Below, piece after piece: positions 48,801 to 55,947 of a stretch of 64,000 nucleotides of DNA. Made by a program: the position numbers and the translations under genes. Positions within the stretch are counted from its first letter, which is position 1, and every line of letters begins with the position of its first letter. Origin of the DNA: Terebella lapidaria (Eukaryota > Annelida > Polychaeta > Terebellida > Terebellidae); assembly GCA_949152475.1 (NCBI GenBank), contig OX424561.1, positions 3,224,001-3,288,000 of the forward strand, written 5' to 3'. Below the pieces are notes generated by a model. The model did not search any database. It saw only the letters and a program-made list of their open reading frames with translations, and was not told the DNA's origin.

Positions 48801-51800
48801 TGTAGCAGACTACGTTAAGTCTTCATTATCAGGGATCAGGAAACAATAGATGATTTAAATACCTTGCACTCTCTCTGCACACTCTATTCATCTGCTTGAA
48901 AATGAGTAATTTAATTTTGGAAAATATACCATCTTATATTTCATAAATATTCTCAGAAGGCCATACAATTTTCAGCATACACCTATATGCTGTTAATATT
49001 GTAGAATATTGTGCAACTGCAACTTGATAAACTCATTCATTTTCATCGTGAAAATGCTGAAAATTTCAGTATTCTCTGAGTGTAAAAACAATCACATGCA
49101 TTGTTAATTTGTGTTTCACTGTGGAATGCACTGTGTCATATGCATCGTGCCTGCAAGCATGTGACTGTTGCCTGCTGCTTGTATGTTTGTTTGTACGAGT
49201 TTGTCGGTTTTGGTTTGGTGACAGAACATCTCCCCGCTATTGTGGAGATCGCACGCCAAGGTACAGTTCTCCTGTATAGAAACCATCGCTAACACACCCT
49301 GCATGTGTGGAAAATCCTGTGTGCATGCAGCTATAACCAAATCACATGATGACAGAATCTAACCTGCGATAGTATTGTAATTGTGACACAAAAGACAAAC
49401 TTGATTGCAGTCACTAGCATTTAGTTTCAGTTTGTTAGTTAATTTCTCGGTTTAACACATTCCAGCCTTGGAGTCTTGTCATAATCTTGAATTCTTATAC
49501 ATACTTGTATAAGCGTACTCAGAAACCCATAAGGTCTCTCTTATGGGTTTCTGGCGTACTCTAAATAACATACTCTAAATTATCACTGTTTACAATGATT
49601 TCTACAATGATATATCCCAGGAAGTGATATATTTCCCTATGTAATACCCAATAATAATAAATAACATTGTATAATCTGAATCCCATTGCATTTCTGCATG
49701 TTAACCTTGACCACATTATAAACCTATATATTATAATTATCAATGTGTGTTGCCCAATCGCCATATATATAATACTATGATAACCGTGTGCTGTGACCAT
49801 TAACCACAATAATGTAGCACCTCACTAGTCAATAGAACATATCGCTGATTTGTTACTAATACCCCATTGCACGAGGAGATCACAATGGGCTAATACTGTC
49901 CATGGATTAGCCTGCGGTTGCTTACCGATATGGTTTGCTGACCTTGTTACGGTCTGTAGCTGTTGCATATTATTAAGTAAAATCTATGATCTGCCATTGC
50001 TAATCCCTGTCGGCCCCGGGCGGTCATGGACCTCCCTTGATATGAAGTTGGCCGTCAATGCTGTTATATACGTGTATGGATGGGATGAGGGTTAGGGAGG
50101 TGACAAAGTCCACGCTCAGGTGGAAAATAGCTCCGGAGAACTAGGCGCCAACATTCGGGAACACGCAAGCTGCTGGGATAAATATGTGAAGTCTGCTGGT
50201 CTTTTAAATGGAGCTTGAACATGTTGGATATCGACACGTGTTGTGTGCATATGAAAAATATATGATTTTGGAATATGTTTGTGGAAATGCGAGCATGACA
50301 ATGACACATCAGTCACATCACATACAAGGTTTTGGTTTCTTGTATGCGCAGGATAGCATGTTTCTGACAAGATCTGCATAGTTGACAAGATTTAGTGAAG
50401 CATGTCAGAACCTCATCAGCCACTTTTCACGAGGTGCGGAGGTGTGTCCCCGATATCTGTGGCATAGGAAGTTTGTCGTCTGTCTGCGATGTGACAGGAT
50501 CGATGTGGAATTCTATAGTCTTGGAGACCTGCCTTGTTTCTACCTCCACCGTCGGATAAAGGAGAGTTCCATTGATTCAGTCGTGAGGAGCGTGAGCATT
50601 CAGCCGCGACCGCGCTGGAATGGGTGGATTTATGGACTGCGATCGAGAGAGGGAAATCAATAGTCATCTTGCATTATACCTGTTTATATTTTGATATTTC
50701 CATCGACTTCATACTCCCTTAGGATATTCAAGATAAAGGTCATTGCCTTAACAAAAAAGAATTAAACAAATTTGTTTTTTGCCATGCTGACTTTTCTGCA
50801 TGTCTCGGTTGATTGCACACGATAAGTGTAACTCTATCTCATCAGTCTGCTACACACGGATTGACAACGATGGGTGGTGTCCTGTCACATGCAAGGATCA
50901 CGGACCTCGCAAATAAACACCGTCGAGGACCGGCATGAGTTACAAGCAAATACAATCAGCATAGCACCCTTCATACGGACTGGATCGACAGTTTTTTTCA
51001 GCAGAATTTCTCTGAAGTGGGCCTCGGGGTCAGGAGTTATTGGCGAAAGTGTAGCGATAATTTCTCACCTCGTAAACAAGTGATTGGACGTGGGGATATC
51101 GGTGACATTTCGGGATATCAACATGTATCTAGGATATCACAGCTCTGAACTCAAGCGTTGCCAATGCAATTATCATTGTCATGCTGGATAGTACAAATAT
51201 GTGGCTGTACAGATTGATACATTCATACAAACAAAAATCTATGTCAATTCTCAATTTCTGCTGAATATCTTTTAATAACATTTACTATGTGATATAGATA
51301 GGTGAAACTCACATTATCATCATAAAGTTTATTTTAGATATTATATTATACAGTGCCTGAAAACGCAAAGTATTTGCAAAGCTTTCACACATATATGCAT
51401 TGTATAGGTAGTACCCGTAATGGGGTAAAGTATAATATTTTTGTCATCATATGATAAAAAACAATATTTGGCCTGGGGATGATGTTTTCATTTTGGGAGT
51501 TATCAGAAAATCAGTGAATATTTGGAAGACGAAAATGTTGAGGAAAAAATCCAGTTTTTAAATTGAATGCATATGAGCCAATGTGCATATATTTTTCAGG
51601 TGATTGCAAGTGACTGAAAGACTCAAATGAGTGAATCAGAACATTAGTGAACTGTATCGCTAAAACAATGCAATCAATCAGTAAAACTGGAGGTTTTGCA
51701 TTGGAGACATTTTCGACATAAAGAGATGGAAATGGAAGACAGGTGTCAAAGGAACAAGAATTGGGAGAAAAAACCAAGATCATGAACTTATGATGACCGG

Positions 51801-54800
51801 TGGCTCAATAGTGGTGACTTCTCAATGTCATTCAGATTATCAGCCAGACTTTCTAAACTTGCTGAAGCTGTGAACTTTCGATAATTTTCGAGCCTCTGTT
51901 GTGGAGAATGTTGGCCAGACTCGCCAAGCGTCAGGTGGCAAAGCTAAAATGGCTCAAACACGGCACTCAAAAAGTTCATCCAAAACGACACCATCACGGT
52001 GTCAGCCACAGTGAAGAGGTACATGTTATACATAATGTATGTCCACAGTTTGAAGTGTTGCTTGTATAATATTAAATAATACTGACATCATATAATCACC
52101 ATAATCTAACCCATCGTAGTCATCTTGGTTTGAAATGCATGTATGATCAATCTTGAGTTTGCATTAAATGCATGTACCCTAATACATTAGGATATATTGT
52201 GTACAAACTTGACAAAGAAATTTTAATGTGATCATCTACATGAAATTTGAAACTTCACACCTTTGCATGTTGACTAATTTAAGTCAGTATAGCATGTTTA
52301 GCTGTGTTCAGCATGTTTTGTTTACGTTTATTGAAAAAAAAAAGTTTCAAAGAATATTCTGATGGATGTCTCACAAGTGTTTTGTATGTACATGTATCTA
52401 TAAGTTTGTTTACCCAAAACAAGTTAATCATTGACCTGACTCCCTCTCCCTGTACAGTCGCTGTTTGCGGATGGCCGGCCTCCCGCGTCGTCTCTCTCCC
52501 GCTGTAGCAGCTACAGCTCCATCAACACGTCCAGCGGGATAGACGTGGAGTCTCCGTCCCCGACCCCCAACACCTCACTCTTCCGCGGGTAAGTCACCGT
52601 GGCAACTGCTGGTCCCCGGCATGGTGCATGGCAGAGAGAGAGTGTGAGAATGGCATGTTTGCGAGTTTTGTGTGGGAAATTTATAAATTTATAATTGCAC
52701 ATGAATTTAATGTTGTTGAATTACTTGAAATCACCATTTTGGAAACTTTTGAACAAAGACGTATTCAAGTTGTTATATATGTTAAGAATCAAAATAAGTT
52801 TTGATCAGCTGCATGATACTTAAAGGTCACTCAGTTTTTGTTTCAACAATTTCCTCCAATATTTTGCATGTATTTACTTGTGTTGTCTTGATTGCTTTGA
52901 ATGTTATCAGACCATCGTGGAATGATTTTTGGTAAGTTTATACATAGAACCTCTGTTGGTGATTTTCTGTACCACACTACTAATAAACTTTCTTAATGTA
53001 TTTCCGTTACATTCAATGCACCCTTTGCTCAATAGATCCTGCACATCAAAAATCTTTGTCTATTGTATATTATTACGCGTAGACCAATAGCTGAAAATAT
53101 GCACATTTGGCCCGAAATGTGAATATTATCTTCTGATACACAAAAAAATACAGAAAATCCACTTGAGTGTTTTTAGGTTACCAGACCTTTGGTCCAATAA
53201 CCTATTGCCATGGCGTTGCGTCCGTCGTCGTCGTCCGTCGTCGTCCGTCAACATTGATATCTTTGAAGTTTACGATCGAATCTGCCTGAAATTTTGCACA
53301 AAAATGCCTAAAAATATTTCGAGAGGGAGGTATTTTTTAGTTTTTTGATTTTCGCATTTTTTCCGAAATGGCAGCCATTTTTGTCGCAAAATGGCAGCCA
53401 TTTTTGTCGAAAAATGGCCAATTTTGAACTTTGGCAGCCATTTTCTCAAAAACTCTCTGATCAGTTTTGAGATTTTTGTTTCAAAAGAGTCCCCTTATGT
53501 ACCTTTATGATGTATATAAGTTTTGTTGCCCTTGAATGGCCGGTCTCCGTGTGGTGGCCATTTTGAATTTTTGCTGAGTCGGCAAAAAAATCTTTTTTCG
53601 CCCCAAATCGCATTACTATCCATTTTGGGCCATTTCTAGGCCAAAAGAATTTTTCACTCTTTGAAAAAAATTTTGGACTTAGAAAATTTTCGGCACTTTT
53701 TTCGTTCATAATGGGTGCTGTCAGGACTGTACTCATAGAACGCTTGAAGATAGAGCTTAGAAATTGGCATAATGGGAGCTGTCAGGACTGTACTCATAGA
53801 ACGCTTGAAGATAGAGCTTAGAAATTGGCACTTTCAAATGGGAAGTCATATATGGCGACTTGTGTGGTGACCTTGAATTTGATCTTCGATGAACTTGAGA
53901 GGTCAAAACACAGGTTTTGGGGTCAATAAATGCCCAGATTTGCCTCTATAGATGAAATGCTTGCAGATAGAGCTCATGTTTGCATTATGAACATATAGGA
54001 AGACATTTATGGCACAACTAATGATGACCTTGAACTTGACGTCAGATGACCTTGAGTGCCAAATGTCTGACTTGGAATGTGTAAATTGACCTGAGCGGCC
54101 TGAACGATTCCACCCAGATATATCTTTGTATCATGAACATATAGAATATCAAATGCCGCACACATACATGTAATGGTGACATCGAAGTTCATTCGGATGA
54201 CCTTGACTGGTAAATCTCAAGGTCATATGTTTACACTGCGAACCTTGATTGGTAAATCTCAAGGTCTGTTACCTGCCAATGCTGCCATGGCCAAACCAAA
54301 ATTGTCCGGTAACCTGTCTTAGCCTTTGGGCTAATTTATCAAAATAGTTGCCAAAGAAATGTCATCAATGCTATTGCATCTATAAATAGCTTACTAACAC
54401 AATATAATCCACAATACACAATCAGGACAGTTAGTTGTTAGGTGAATGATTATATAAATATTTTATGCCAATCCTTCTTGATGTCTTACTGTTTGCACAA
54501 GATAATTTTGCGGGGGAGGTACTGGACACCGGGATATCATGTACAGTGTGGGGGGGGGGGGGGGGGGCTATGGGGCAGGGGGTCCACAGGTATTGATTCC
54601 TGGGTATTGATCTGTGAGACTGGATCGACACTCGACAGTGATCTCCAGGCAAGGTATGAACTGAATAAAGAAGTTGACACGGTCACGTTAAGTAGGGACA
54701 ATTGGTCTTTTACAGTGTGACTGCAAACATGCTCAGCAAAACGATGTTAGGAAAAAAATCCAAATTGGATTATAAATTCAGAACATAGCCGATTTGTAAA

Positions 54801-55947
54801 TGACGAAGGGGGGGGGGGGGGGAGGGGGAGAGGAAGGGGGTGGATAGTATTTTTGGCGATGTGTTTATGGTGTCAGCTTACAATATTGGAGTTTACCTTT
54901 CTTTACATGTACATATCAGGATATACACACATACTGCTCCTTAATCACACCAAGAATGGAGAAGGCACGGCCATACCTGTAATAAATGCAGTGTATACGT
55001 AACTCCTGGCACATGTTTGAGTAATAAACCATTGTTTGAGGGATTGTTTCTCGTATGTGTATGGCCTTCAATCAGTCGGTGATTCTGGAAGGCCAGTCAT
55101 GCACGGTGGAGTTTCCTTATTTCTGGACTGATGATTCAAACGAGGAATCGGGATTAGAAAACATGTCTTCAAAACAAAATATGAGGAATAAACCAAAACA
55201 TAGATATTTACCTCCGATGTGAGTAAAGATTTCAGACACACTCAGTTACCTAAGCTGTGTTAATATTTTCATGCGATAATCTTACCAATTTTACAAGCTA
55301 AACATCATTATAATAAAAGGTATTTGACCAATGTCAAATTGATTGTGTTTAGTCTATTTAATATATACTGAAGATATGCACTTTTTCATATCAAACATGT
55401 ATTATGAGTTACTATGTCTTGTATTAAGATGTTTGATAAAGAGCGTTGCATGTAGTAGAACATTGATTAATGTGACATATGTAATGAATCTTATCTATCG
55501 GGACAAAGTTTTACAATTCAGCTCACTGACCATGACATTGTATTGATGTGCCCTTGTGTGACTGTTACTGGCAAAATGTTATCTCCAAGCAATACATTAT
55601 CGAATTGATTTGATATAAATTATTGGGGAAGAATTACCTGATACTAATTTATTGATTAACGCTTTTGGTATAACCCATAATGATATAACATTGTTGCCTC
55701 ATTGCTTCTGTGTAGGTTCTGTAACATATTCTTCTATAATATTGCCATTTCGGCACTGTTCATTTGCAAATTTGAACATTCTGAAATAACTGATGATATA
55801 AATTGTGAGAAAATTTAAATAATATGTACATGATTTGGAGAAAAGTTCAGTAACAACCGTTCTGTTCTATTGATATATTTTGTATTTTTACAGCCTGGAG
55901 ATGGAGCGTCAGTTCAGCACGGAGCGAGAAAAGCTCGACAAGGCCAG
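16481..55947 (+). CDS. STARD9: Kinesin-3 family protein, STARD9/KIF16B-like (span includes introns; continues past window)
   Basis: Twenty-three exons chain in consistent phase into about 695 residues. The motor domain (about residues 1-420) has [14 protein letters not shown]-loop GQTGTGKT, the [11 protein letters not shown] block, switch I SSRSHAIF, switch [29 protein letters not shown], and [20 protein letters not shown]. The neck and first coil are [17 protein letters not shown]. An FHA domain (about residues 524-630) includes [25 protein letters not shown] and [17 protein letters not shown] Ser-rich linker follows, then the start of a coiled coil ([17 protein letters not shown]). The Ser/Pro/Gly-rich insert before IPYRDS and the short [16 protein letters not shown] loop resemble STARD9 more than KIF16B. 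Known relatives are microtubule plus-end motors of endosomes (KIF16B) or mitotic centrosomes (STARD9). The tail that would decide between PX and START lies outside the window. Confidence 0.9.
16528..19134 (+). other. Kinesin intron 1
   Basis: 2.6 kb, phase 2. Holds a G19 homopolymer (18444-18462) and no recognised gene. Confidence 0.7.
18444..18462. repeat. Poly-G tract (19 G)
   Basis: Uninterrupted run of 19 G in kinesin intron 1. It could form a G-quadruplex or be length-variable. Confidence 0.9.
19135..19225 (+). CDS. STARD9: Kinesin exon 2
   Basis: Acceptor TTGCAG, donor GTGAGT. Encodes [20 protein letters not shown] and [11 protein letters not shown], the variable beta1 lobe of kinesin-3 motors. 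Ends in phase 0. Confidence 0.82.
19676..19789 (+). CDS. STARD9: Kinesin exon 3
   Basis: 114 bases, phase 0 both ends. Encodes [20 protein letters not shown], then [18 protein letters not shown]. The FGFDY and QYASQ words match STARD9-type motors. Confidence 0.88.
22821..22850. repeat. Short hairpin, relative of the CAGAAACCCATAA family
   Basis: TGACACCAGA (22821-22830) pairs perfectly with TCTGGTGTCA (22841-22850). The right half contains TTATGGGTTTCTGG, the core of the hairpin family at 34281, 49520 and 57577. The left half lacks the full core. Confidence 0.55.
25624..25680. repeat. (GGGA)n purine-rich microsatellite
   Basis: Seven GGGA-type units followed by further G-rich purine sequence, in kinesin intron 3. 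Confidence 0.8.
27538..28146 (+). other. Unrecognised 202-codon open frame inside kinesin intron 3
   Basis: Starts at a true ATG ([16 protein letters not shown]) and is open to a stop at 28144. It is Cys-, Arg- and Ser-rich and has no domain I recognise. Possible internal donors fall in phase 1 (near 27760, 27807 and 28136), so it does not fit as an alternative kinesin start. A 128-codon frame lies opposite it. It could be a single-exon nested gene, but chance is as likely. Confidence 0.2.
29717..29733. repeat. Poly-C tract (17 C)
   Basis: Uninterrupted run of C in kinesin intron 3. G-rich and C-rich runs also occur at 30182-30212 and 35105-35118. Confidence 0.9.
30745..30815. repeat. (TA)n microsatellite flanked by inverted AT-rich arms
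   Basis: A run of about 16 TA units (about 30771-30804) is flanked by AAATTATATGAT on the left and AAATTATATGATATTCATG on the right. The TTATATGATTATATAA and ATCATATAAT words make the region strongly foldable. Confidence 0.75.
31127..31482. repeat. Tandem array, 168-bp unit, two full copies plus a partial
   Basis: GCGCTACAGGCCGCAAT begins copies at about 31136 and 31304, and a diverged third start lies at 31472. The copies share ACCAATCGATTTTGGTTGCC and GGACACATTTTGCATTG. Because 168 is divisible by three, the minus strand stays open for 150 codons (31087-31539) and reads a 56-residue Cys-containing unit ([23 protein letters not shown]) twice. The open frame is probably a by-product of the repeat. 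Confidence 0.85.
32160..33322. repeat. Tandem array, unit about 120-146 bp, 9-10 copies
   Basis: Each unit contains ATAAGTTAACATTATTTTTA, then TTAAGTCTATTATTGACCAC, AATAAAAATAGTTAAGA and CTCAACAAGGT. Later copies (about 32850-33230) are nearly identical at 146-bp spacing, earlier ones more diverged, and one copy (about 32450-32510) has an inner duplication. Non-coding satellite in kinesin intron 3. Confidence 0.9.
33330..33960. repeat. Second tandem array, unit about 121 bp, about five copies
   Basis: It abuts the previous array but has an unrelated unit: GGTCAACTTTTACTTTGAAT, TTCAACTTGAAACCAAGTTT, GGCACATATTATGAG and CTCCAATTTCGTCATCTTGA. The last copy is truncated. Non-coding. Confidence 0.9.
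34281..34329. repeat. Hairpin family member 1
   Basis: The 19-base arms GATAGTATCAGAAATCCAT and ATGGGTTTCTGATAGTATC are inverted with two mismatches, with loop AAGGGTCTCGT. Core shared with 49520-49553 and 57577-57609. Confidence 0.75.
34418..34534 (+). CDS. STARD9: Kinesin exon 4 (P-loop)
   Basis: 117 bases, phase 0 both ends. Encodes [36 protein letters not shown] and [11 protein letters not shown] is the ATP-binding Walker A motif. Donor GTATGT. Confidence 0.95.
34717..34749 (+). CDS. STARD9: Kinesin exon 5
   Basis: Short 33-base exon, phase 0 both ends, encoding [11 protein letters not shown], the conserved GLIPRICE block of kinesin-3 motors. Acceptor GAACAG, donor GTAACC. Confidence 0.9.
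35753..35820 (+). CDS. STARD9: Kinesin exon 6
   Basis: Encodes [20 protein letters not shown] and TV plus two bases. It follows PRICE directly, as GLF does in relatives. Acceptor TTGGCCAG, donor GTGTGT, phase 2. Confidence 0.9.
36119..36237 (+). CDS. STARD9: Kinesin exon 7
   Basis: Encodes [20 protein letters not shown], then [34 protein letters not shown] and the LKVRE...GPYVE block are kinesin-3 hallmarks. Ends in phase 1 at 36237. A tempting stronger donor four bases downstream would shift the frame. Confidence 0.9.
36418..36487 (+). CDS. STARD9: Kinesin exon 8
   Basis: Encodes [20 protein letters not shown] and IKN plus two bases, aligning with the GLSQHVVTNY...EEGIANR stretch of STARD9. 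Phase 1 in, phase 2 out. Confidence 0.88.
36674..36746 (+). CDS. STARD9: Kinesin exon 9 (switch I)
   Basis: Encodes [20 protein letters not shown] and VIFEQ. SSRSH is the switch I nucleotide-sensing motif. Acceptor TTACCAG, donor GTAACA, phase 0 out. Confidence 0.93.
36747..38394 (+). other. Kinesin intron 9
   Basis: 1.65 kb, phase 0; nothing recognised inside. ACAAGACAAGACAAGACAGA near 36938 is a short simple repeat. Confidence 0.6.
38395..38462 (+). CDS. STARD9: Kinesin exon 10 (switch II)
   Basis: Encodes [20 protein letters not shown] and AG plus two bases; DLAG-S is the switch II motif completed in exon 11. Acceptor TTTTCAG, donor GTGAGC. Confidence 0.92.
38463..39493 (+). other. Kinesin intron 10
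   Basis: 1.0 kb, phase 2; nothing recognised inside. Confidence 0.6.
39494..39597 (+). CDS. STARD9: Kinesin exon 11
   Basis: Encodes [20 protein letters not shown], then [15 protein letters not shown] plus one base. The [12 protein letters not shown] block is the alpha4 microtubule-binding region. The short loop before it resembles STARD9 ([18 protein letters not shown]). Phase 1 out. Confidence 0.93.
40029..40256 (+). CDS. STARD9: Kinesin exon 12 (loop insert and YRDS block)
   Basis: Encodes [20 protein letters not shown], a Ser/Thr/Pro/Gly-rich stretch ([30 protein letters not shown]), then [20 protein letters not shown] and KTIMIA. The insert has several SP/TP sites and a basic KQRR. It lies where STARD9 has a Ser-rich insert and KIF16B has a short Lys-rich one. 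Phase 1 both ends. Confidence 0.93.
40527..40624 (+). CDS. STARD9: Kinesin exon 13
   Basis: Encodes [20 protein letters not shown] and [13 protein letters not shown], the last motor helix and the start of the neck. Phase 0 out. Confidence 0.93.
40747..40821 (+). CDS. STARD9: Kinesin exon 14 (neck coil)
   Basis: Encodes [20 protein letters not shown] and LDARW. [19 protein letters not shown] is the kinesin-3 neck. Phase 0 both ends. Confidence 0.92.
41248..41301 (+). CDS. STARD9: Kinesin exon 15 (probable cassette)
   Basis: 54 bases, phase 0 both ends, with good sites (ATTTCAG and GTAATT). Encodes [18 protein letters not shown]. No counterpart is obvious in vertebrate relatives, so it may be an optional exon. 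Confidence 0.6.
41981..42052 (+). CDS. STARD9: Kinesin exon 16
   Basis: Encodes [20 protein letters not shown] and NELK, matching the EEKLQQNEARV-type helix of KIF16B. Phase 0 both ends. Acceptor TTTGTTACAG, donor GTCAGT. Confidence 0.88.
42053..46103 (+). other. Kinesin intron 16
   Basis: 4 kb, phase 0. Contains the alternative first exon 45253-45855 and, at about 43557-43835, a GC-richer stretch ending in a GTGAGC donor (43800) that could be a non-coding first exon. Confidence 0.7.
45253..45855 (+). CDS. Alternative first exon A: novel Cys-rich 201-residue N-terminus
   Basis: The first ATG after an in-frame stop at 45199 opens 201 codons ending exactly at GAG|GTAAAT, phase 0. The next kinesin exon (46104) needs phase 0. 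The product starts [20 protein letters not shown] and is rich in Cys in CC, CxxC and CxC patterns ([38 protein letters not shown]). It ends with a nuclear-signal-like [11 protein letters not shown] recognise no known domain. Joined to exon 17, it would make a protein without the motor but with the FHA domain and everything downstream. No convincing acceptor lies upstream, so it reads as a first exon rather than a cassette. No transcript evidence is available here. Confidence 0.62.
46104..46163 (+). CDS. STARD9: Kinesin exon 17
   Basis: Encodes [20 protein letters not shown], aligning with the LTKDWTQKWNDWQ stretch of STARD9 before the FHA domain. Phase 0 both ends. Likely also the first shared exon for the transcript starting at 45253. 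Confidence 0.88.
46164..47131 (+). other. Kinesin intron 17
   Basis: About 1 kb, phase 0; nothing recognised inside. Confidence 0.6.
47132..47272 (+). CDS. STARD9: Kinesin exon 18 (FHA start)
   Basis: Encodes [18 protein letters not shown], then [20 protein letters not shown] and TGITIYYLP. The GVxxDxxLPHLxxxxDDxLxTGxxxYxL block marks the entry of the kinesin-3 FHA domain. Phase 0 both ends. Confidence 0.93.
47625..47676 (+). CDS. STARD9: Kinesin exon 19 (FHA)
   Basis: Encodes [17 protein letters not shown] plus one base. The GR of most FHA domains is GN here. Two donors (47677 GTGGGT, 47681 GTAATG) are possible; only the first keeps frame with exon 20. Confidence 0.88.
47887..48024 (+). 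CDS. STARD9: Kinesin exon 20 (FHA)
   Basis: Encodes [38 protein letters not shown] and [12 protein letters not shown] and VRVN are the conserved FHA strands. Phase 1 both ends. Confidence 0.92.
48241..48320 (+). CDS. STARD9: Kinesin exon 21 (FHA end)
   Basis: Encodes [20 protein letters not shown] and KLRERRR, the end of the FHA domain. Phase 1 in, phase 0 out. Donor GTGAGT. Confidence 0.93.
48393..48819. mobile_element. MITE with long terminal inverted repeats and TTAA flanks
   Basis: The left end reads TTAAGGTAGTCCGCTCCAAA and the right end, reversed, TTAACGTAGTCTGCTACAAA. Similarity continues through CAGTGAGG and, further in, TTTTATAGAGTAA, ATCAGCAT and ATAGGGGGTCACCGT, so each arm is about 140 bases. 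The internal ATAGGGGGTCACCGT and its complement lie near 48532 and 48675. TTAA at both outer edges matches the target site of piggyBac-type transposons. No transposase is present. Confidence 0.78.
49520..49553. repeat. Hairpin family member 2
   Basis: CAGAAACCCATAAG (49520-49533) pairs perfectly with CTTATGGGTTTCTG (49540-49553), loop GTCTCT. The flanks GTACT and GCGTACT extend the pairing with a one-base shift. Confidence 0.8.
51908..52018 (+). CDS. Alternative first (or cassette) exon B, basic N-terminus
   Basis: ATG at 51908 opens 37 codons ending exactly at GAG|GTACAT, phase 0. Exon 22 at 52458 needs phase 0. The product [20 protein letters not shown] is a basic, amphipathic-looking helix followed by a His/Lys-rich segment ([17 protein letters not shown]). 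An in-frame stop lies upstream at 51863. A weak acceptor (TTTTCGAG before 51893) would allow an internal exon in the same frame, so it could be a cassette. Codon quality is good for its A+T-rich setting. It would make a motor-less, FHA-less isoform if used as a start. Confidence 0.5.
52458..52588 (+). CDS. STARD9: Kinesin exon 22 (Ser-rich linker)
   Basis: Encodes [38 protein letters not shown] and TSLFR plus two bases. Low-complexity Ser/Pro linker with several SP/TP sites between the FHA domain and the coil. Acceptor CCCTGTACAG, donor GTAAGT, phase 2. Confidence 0.85.
53175..54335. mobile_element. 1.2-kb dispersed repeat with short inverted ends
   Basis: The left end GGTTACCAGACCTTTGGTCC and the reversed right end GGTTACCGGAC share GGTTACC(A/G)GAC. 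The extreme right carries the TTAGCCTTTGGGCTAA palindrome also seen at position 3-18 of the window. Inside are (CGT)n-rich GTCCGTCGTCGTC, ATGGCAGCCATTTTTGTCG repeats and several CCTTGA/AAGGTCA words. No transposase frame. Class not assigned. Confidence 0.55.
53706..53830. repeat. Tandem duplication, 62-bp unit, two copies
   Basis: ATAATGGGTGCTGTCAGGAC at 53709 and ATAATGGGAGCTGTCAGGAC at 53770, each followed by TGTACTCATAGAACGCTTGA and AGATAGAGCTTAGAAATTGG. Almost identical, so recent, within the 53175-54335 repeat. Confidence 0.85.
54481..54653 (+). other. Weak candidate alternative first exon
   Basis: ATG at 54481 opens 57 codons ending at GCAAG|GTATGA in phase 2, the phase exon 23 needs. 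It crosses the 18-G tract (read as Gly) and has a weaker donor, so chance is quite possible. Confidence 0.2.
54550..54567. repeat. Poly-G tract (18 G)
   Basis: Uninterrupted run of G; another of 15 G lies at 54808-54822. Confidence 0.9.
55055..55218 (+). CDS. Alternative first exon C
   Basis: ATG at 55055 (or in-frame ATG at 55061) opens 54 codons ending exactly at CCGAT|GTGAGT, phase 2. Exon 23 at 55894 needs phase 2, so the join reads on into [12 protein letters not shown]. The product starts [20 protein letters not shown], has an acidic middle ([10 protein letters not shown]) and a basic end ([10 protein letters not shown]). No known domain. It would make an isoform beginning at the stalk, without motor or FHA domain. 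Confidence 0.55.
55894..55947 (+). CDS. STARD9: Kinesin exon 23 (coiled-coil start)
   Basis: Encodes [18 protein letters not shown] plus two bases, a charged heptad-like helix like LEFERQQREELEKLE of KIF16B. Acceptor TTTTTACAG, donor GTAAGT, phase 2. The next constitutive exon is not visible in the window. Confidence 0.85.

Larger units (their letters stand above)
48321..52457 (+). other. Kinesin intron 21
   Basis: 4.1 kb, phase 0. Holds the TTAA-flanked MITE (48393-48819), a hairpin-family member (49520-49553) and the alternative exon 51908-52018. Two GC-richer stretches (about 50380-50660 and 50860-51080) carry open frames without an ATG and are not called. Confidence 0.7.
52589..55893 (+). 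other. Kinesin intron 22
   Basis: 3.3 kb, phase 2. Holds a 1.2-kb dispersed repeat, two poly-G tracts and alternative first exon C (55055-55218), plus a weaker candidate at 54481-54653. Confidence 0.7.

Noticed and set aside
50382..50663. 93-codon plus-strand frame in intron 21
   Set aside because: It has no ATG and no acceptor-donor pair in phase 0; the GC rise could be regulatory.
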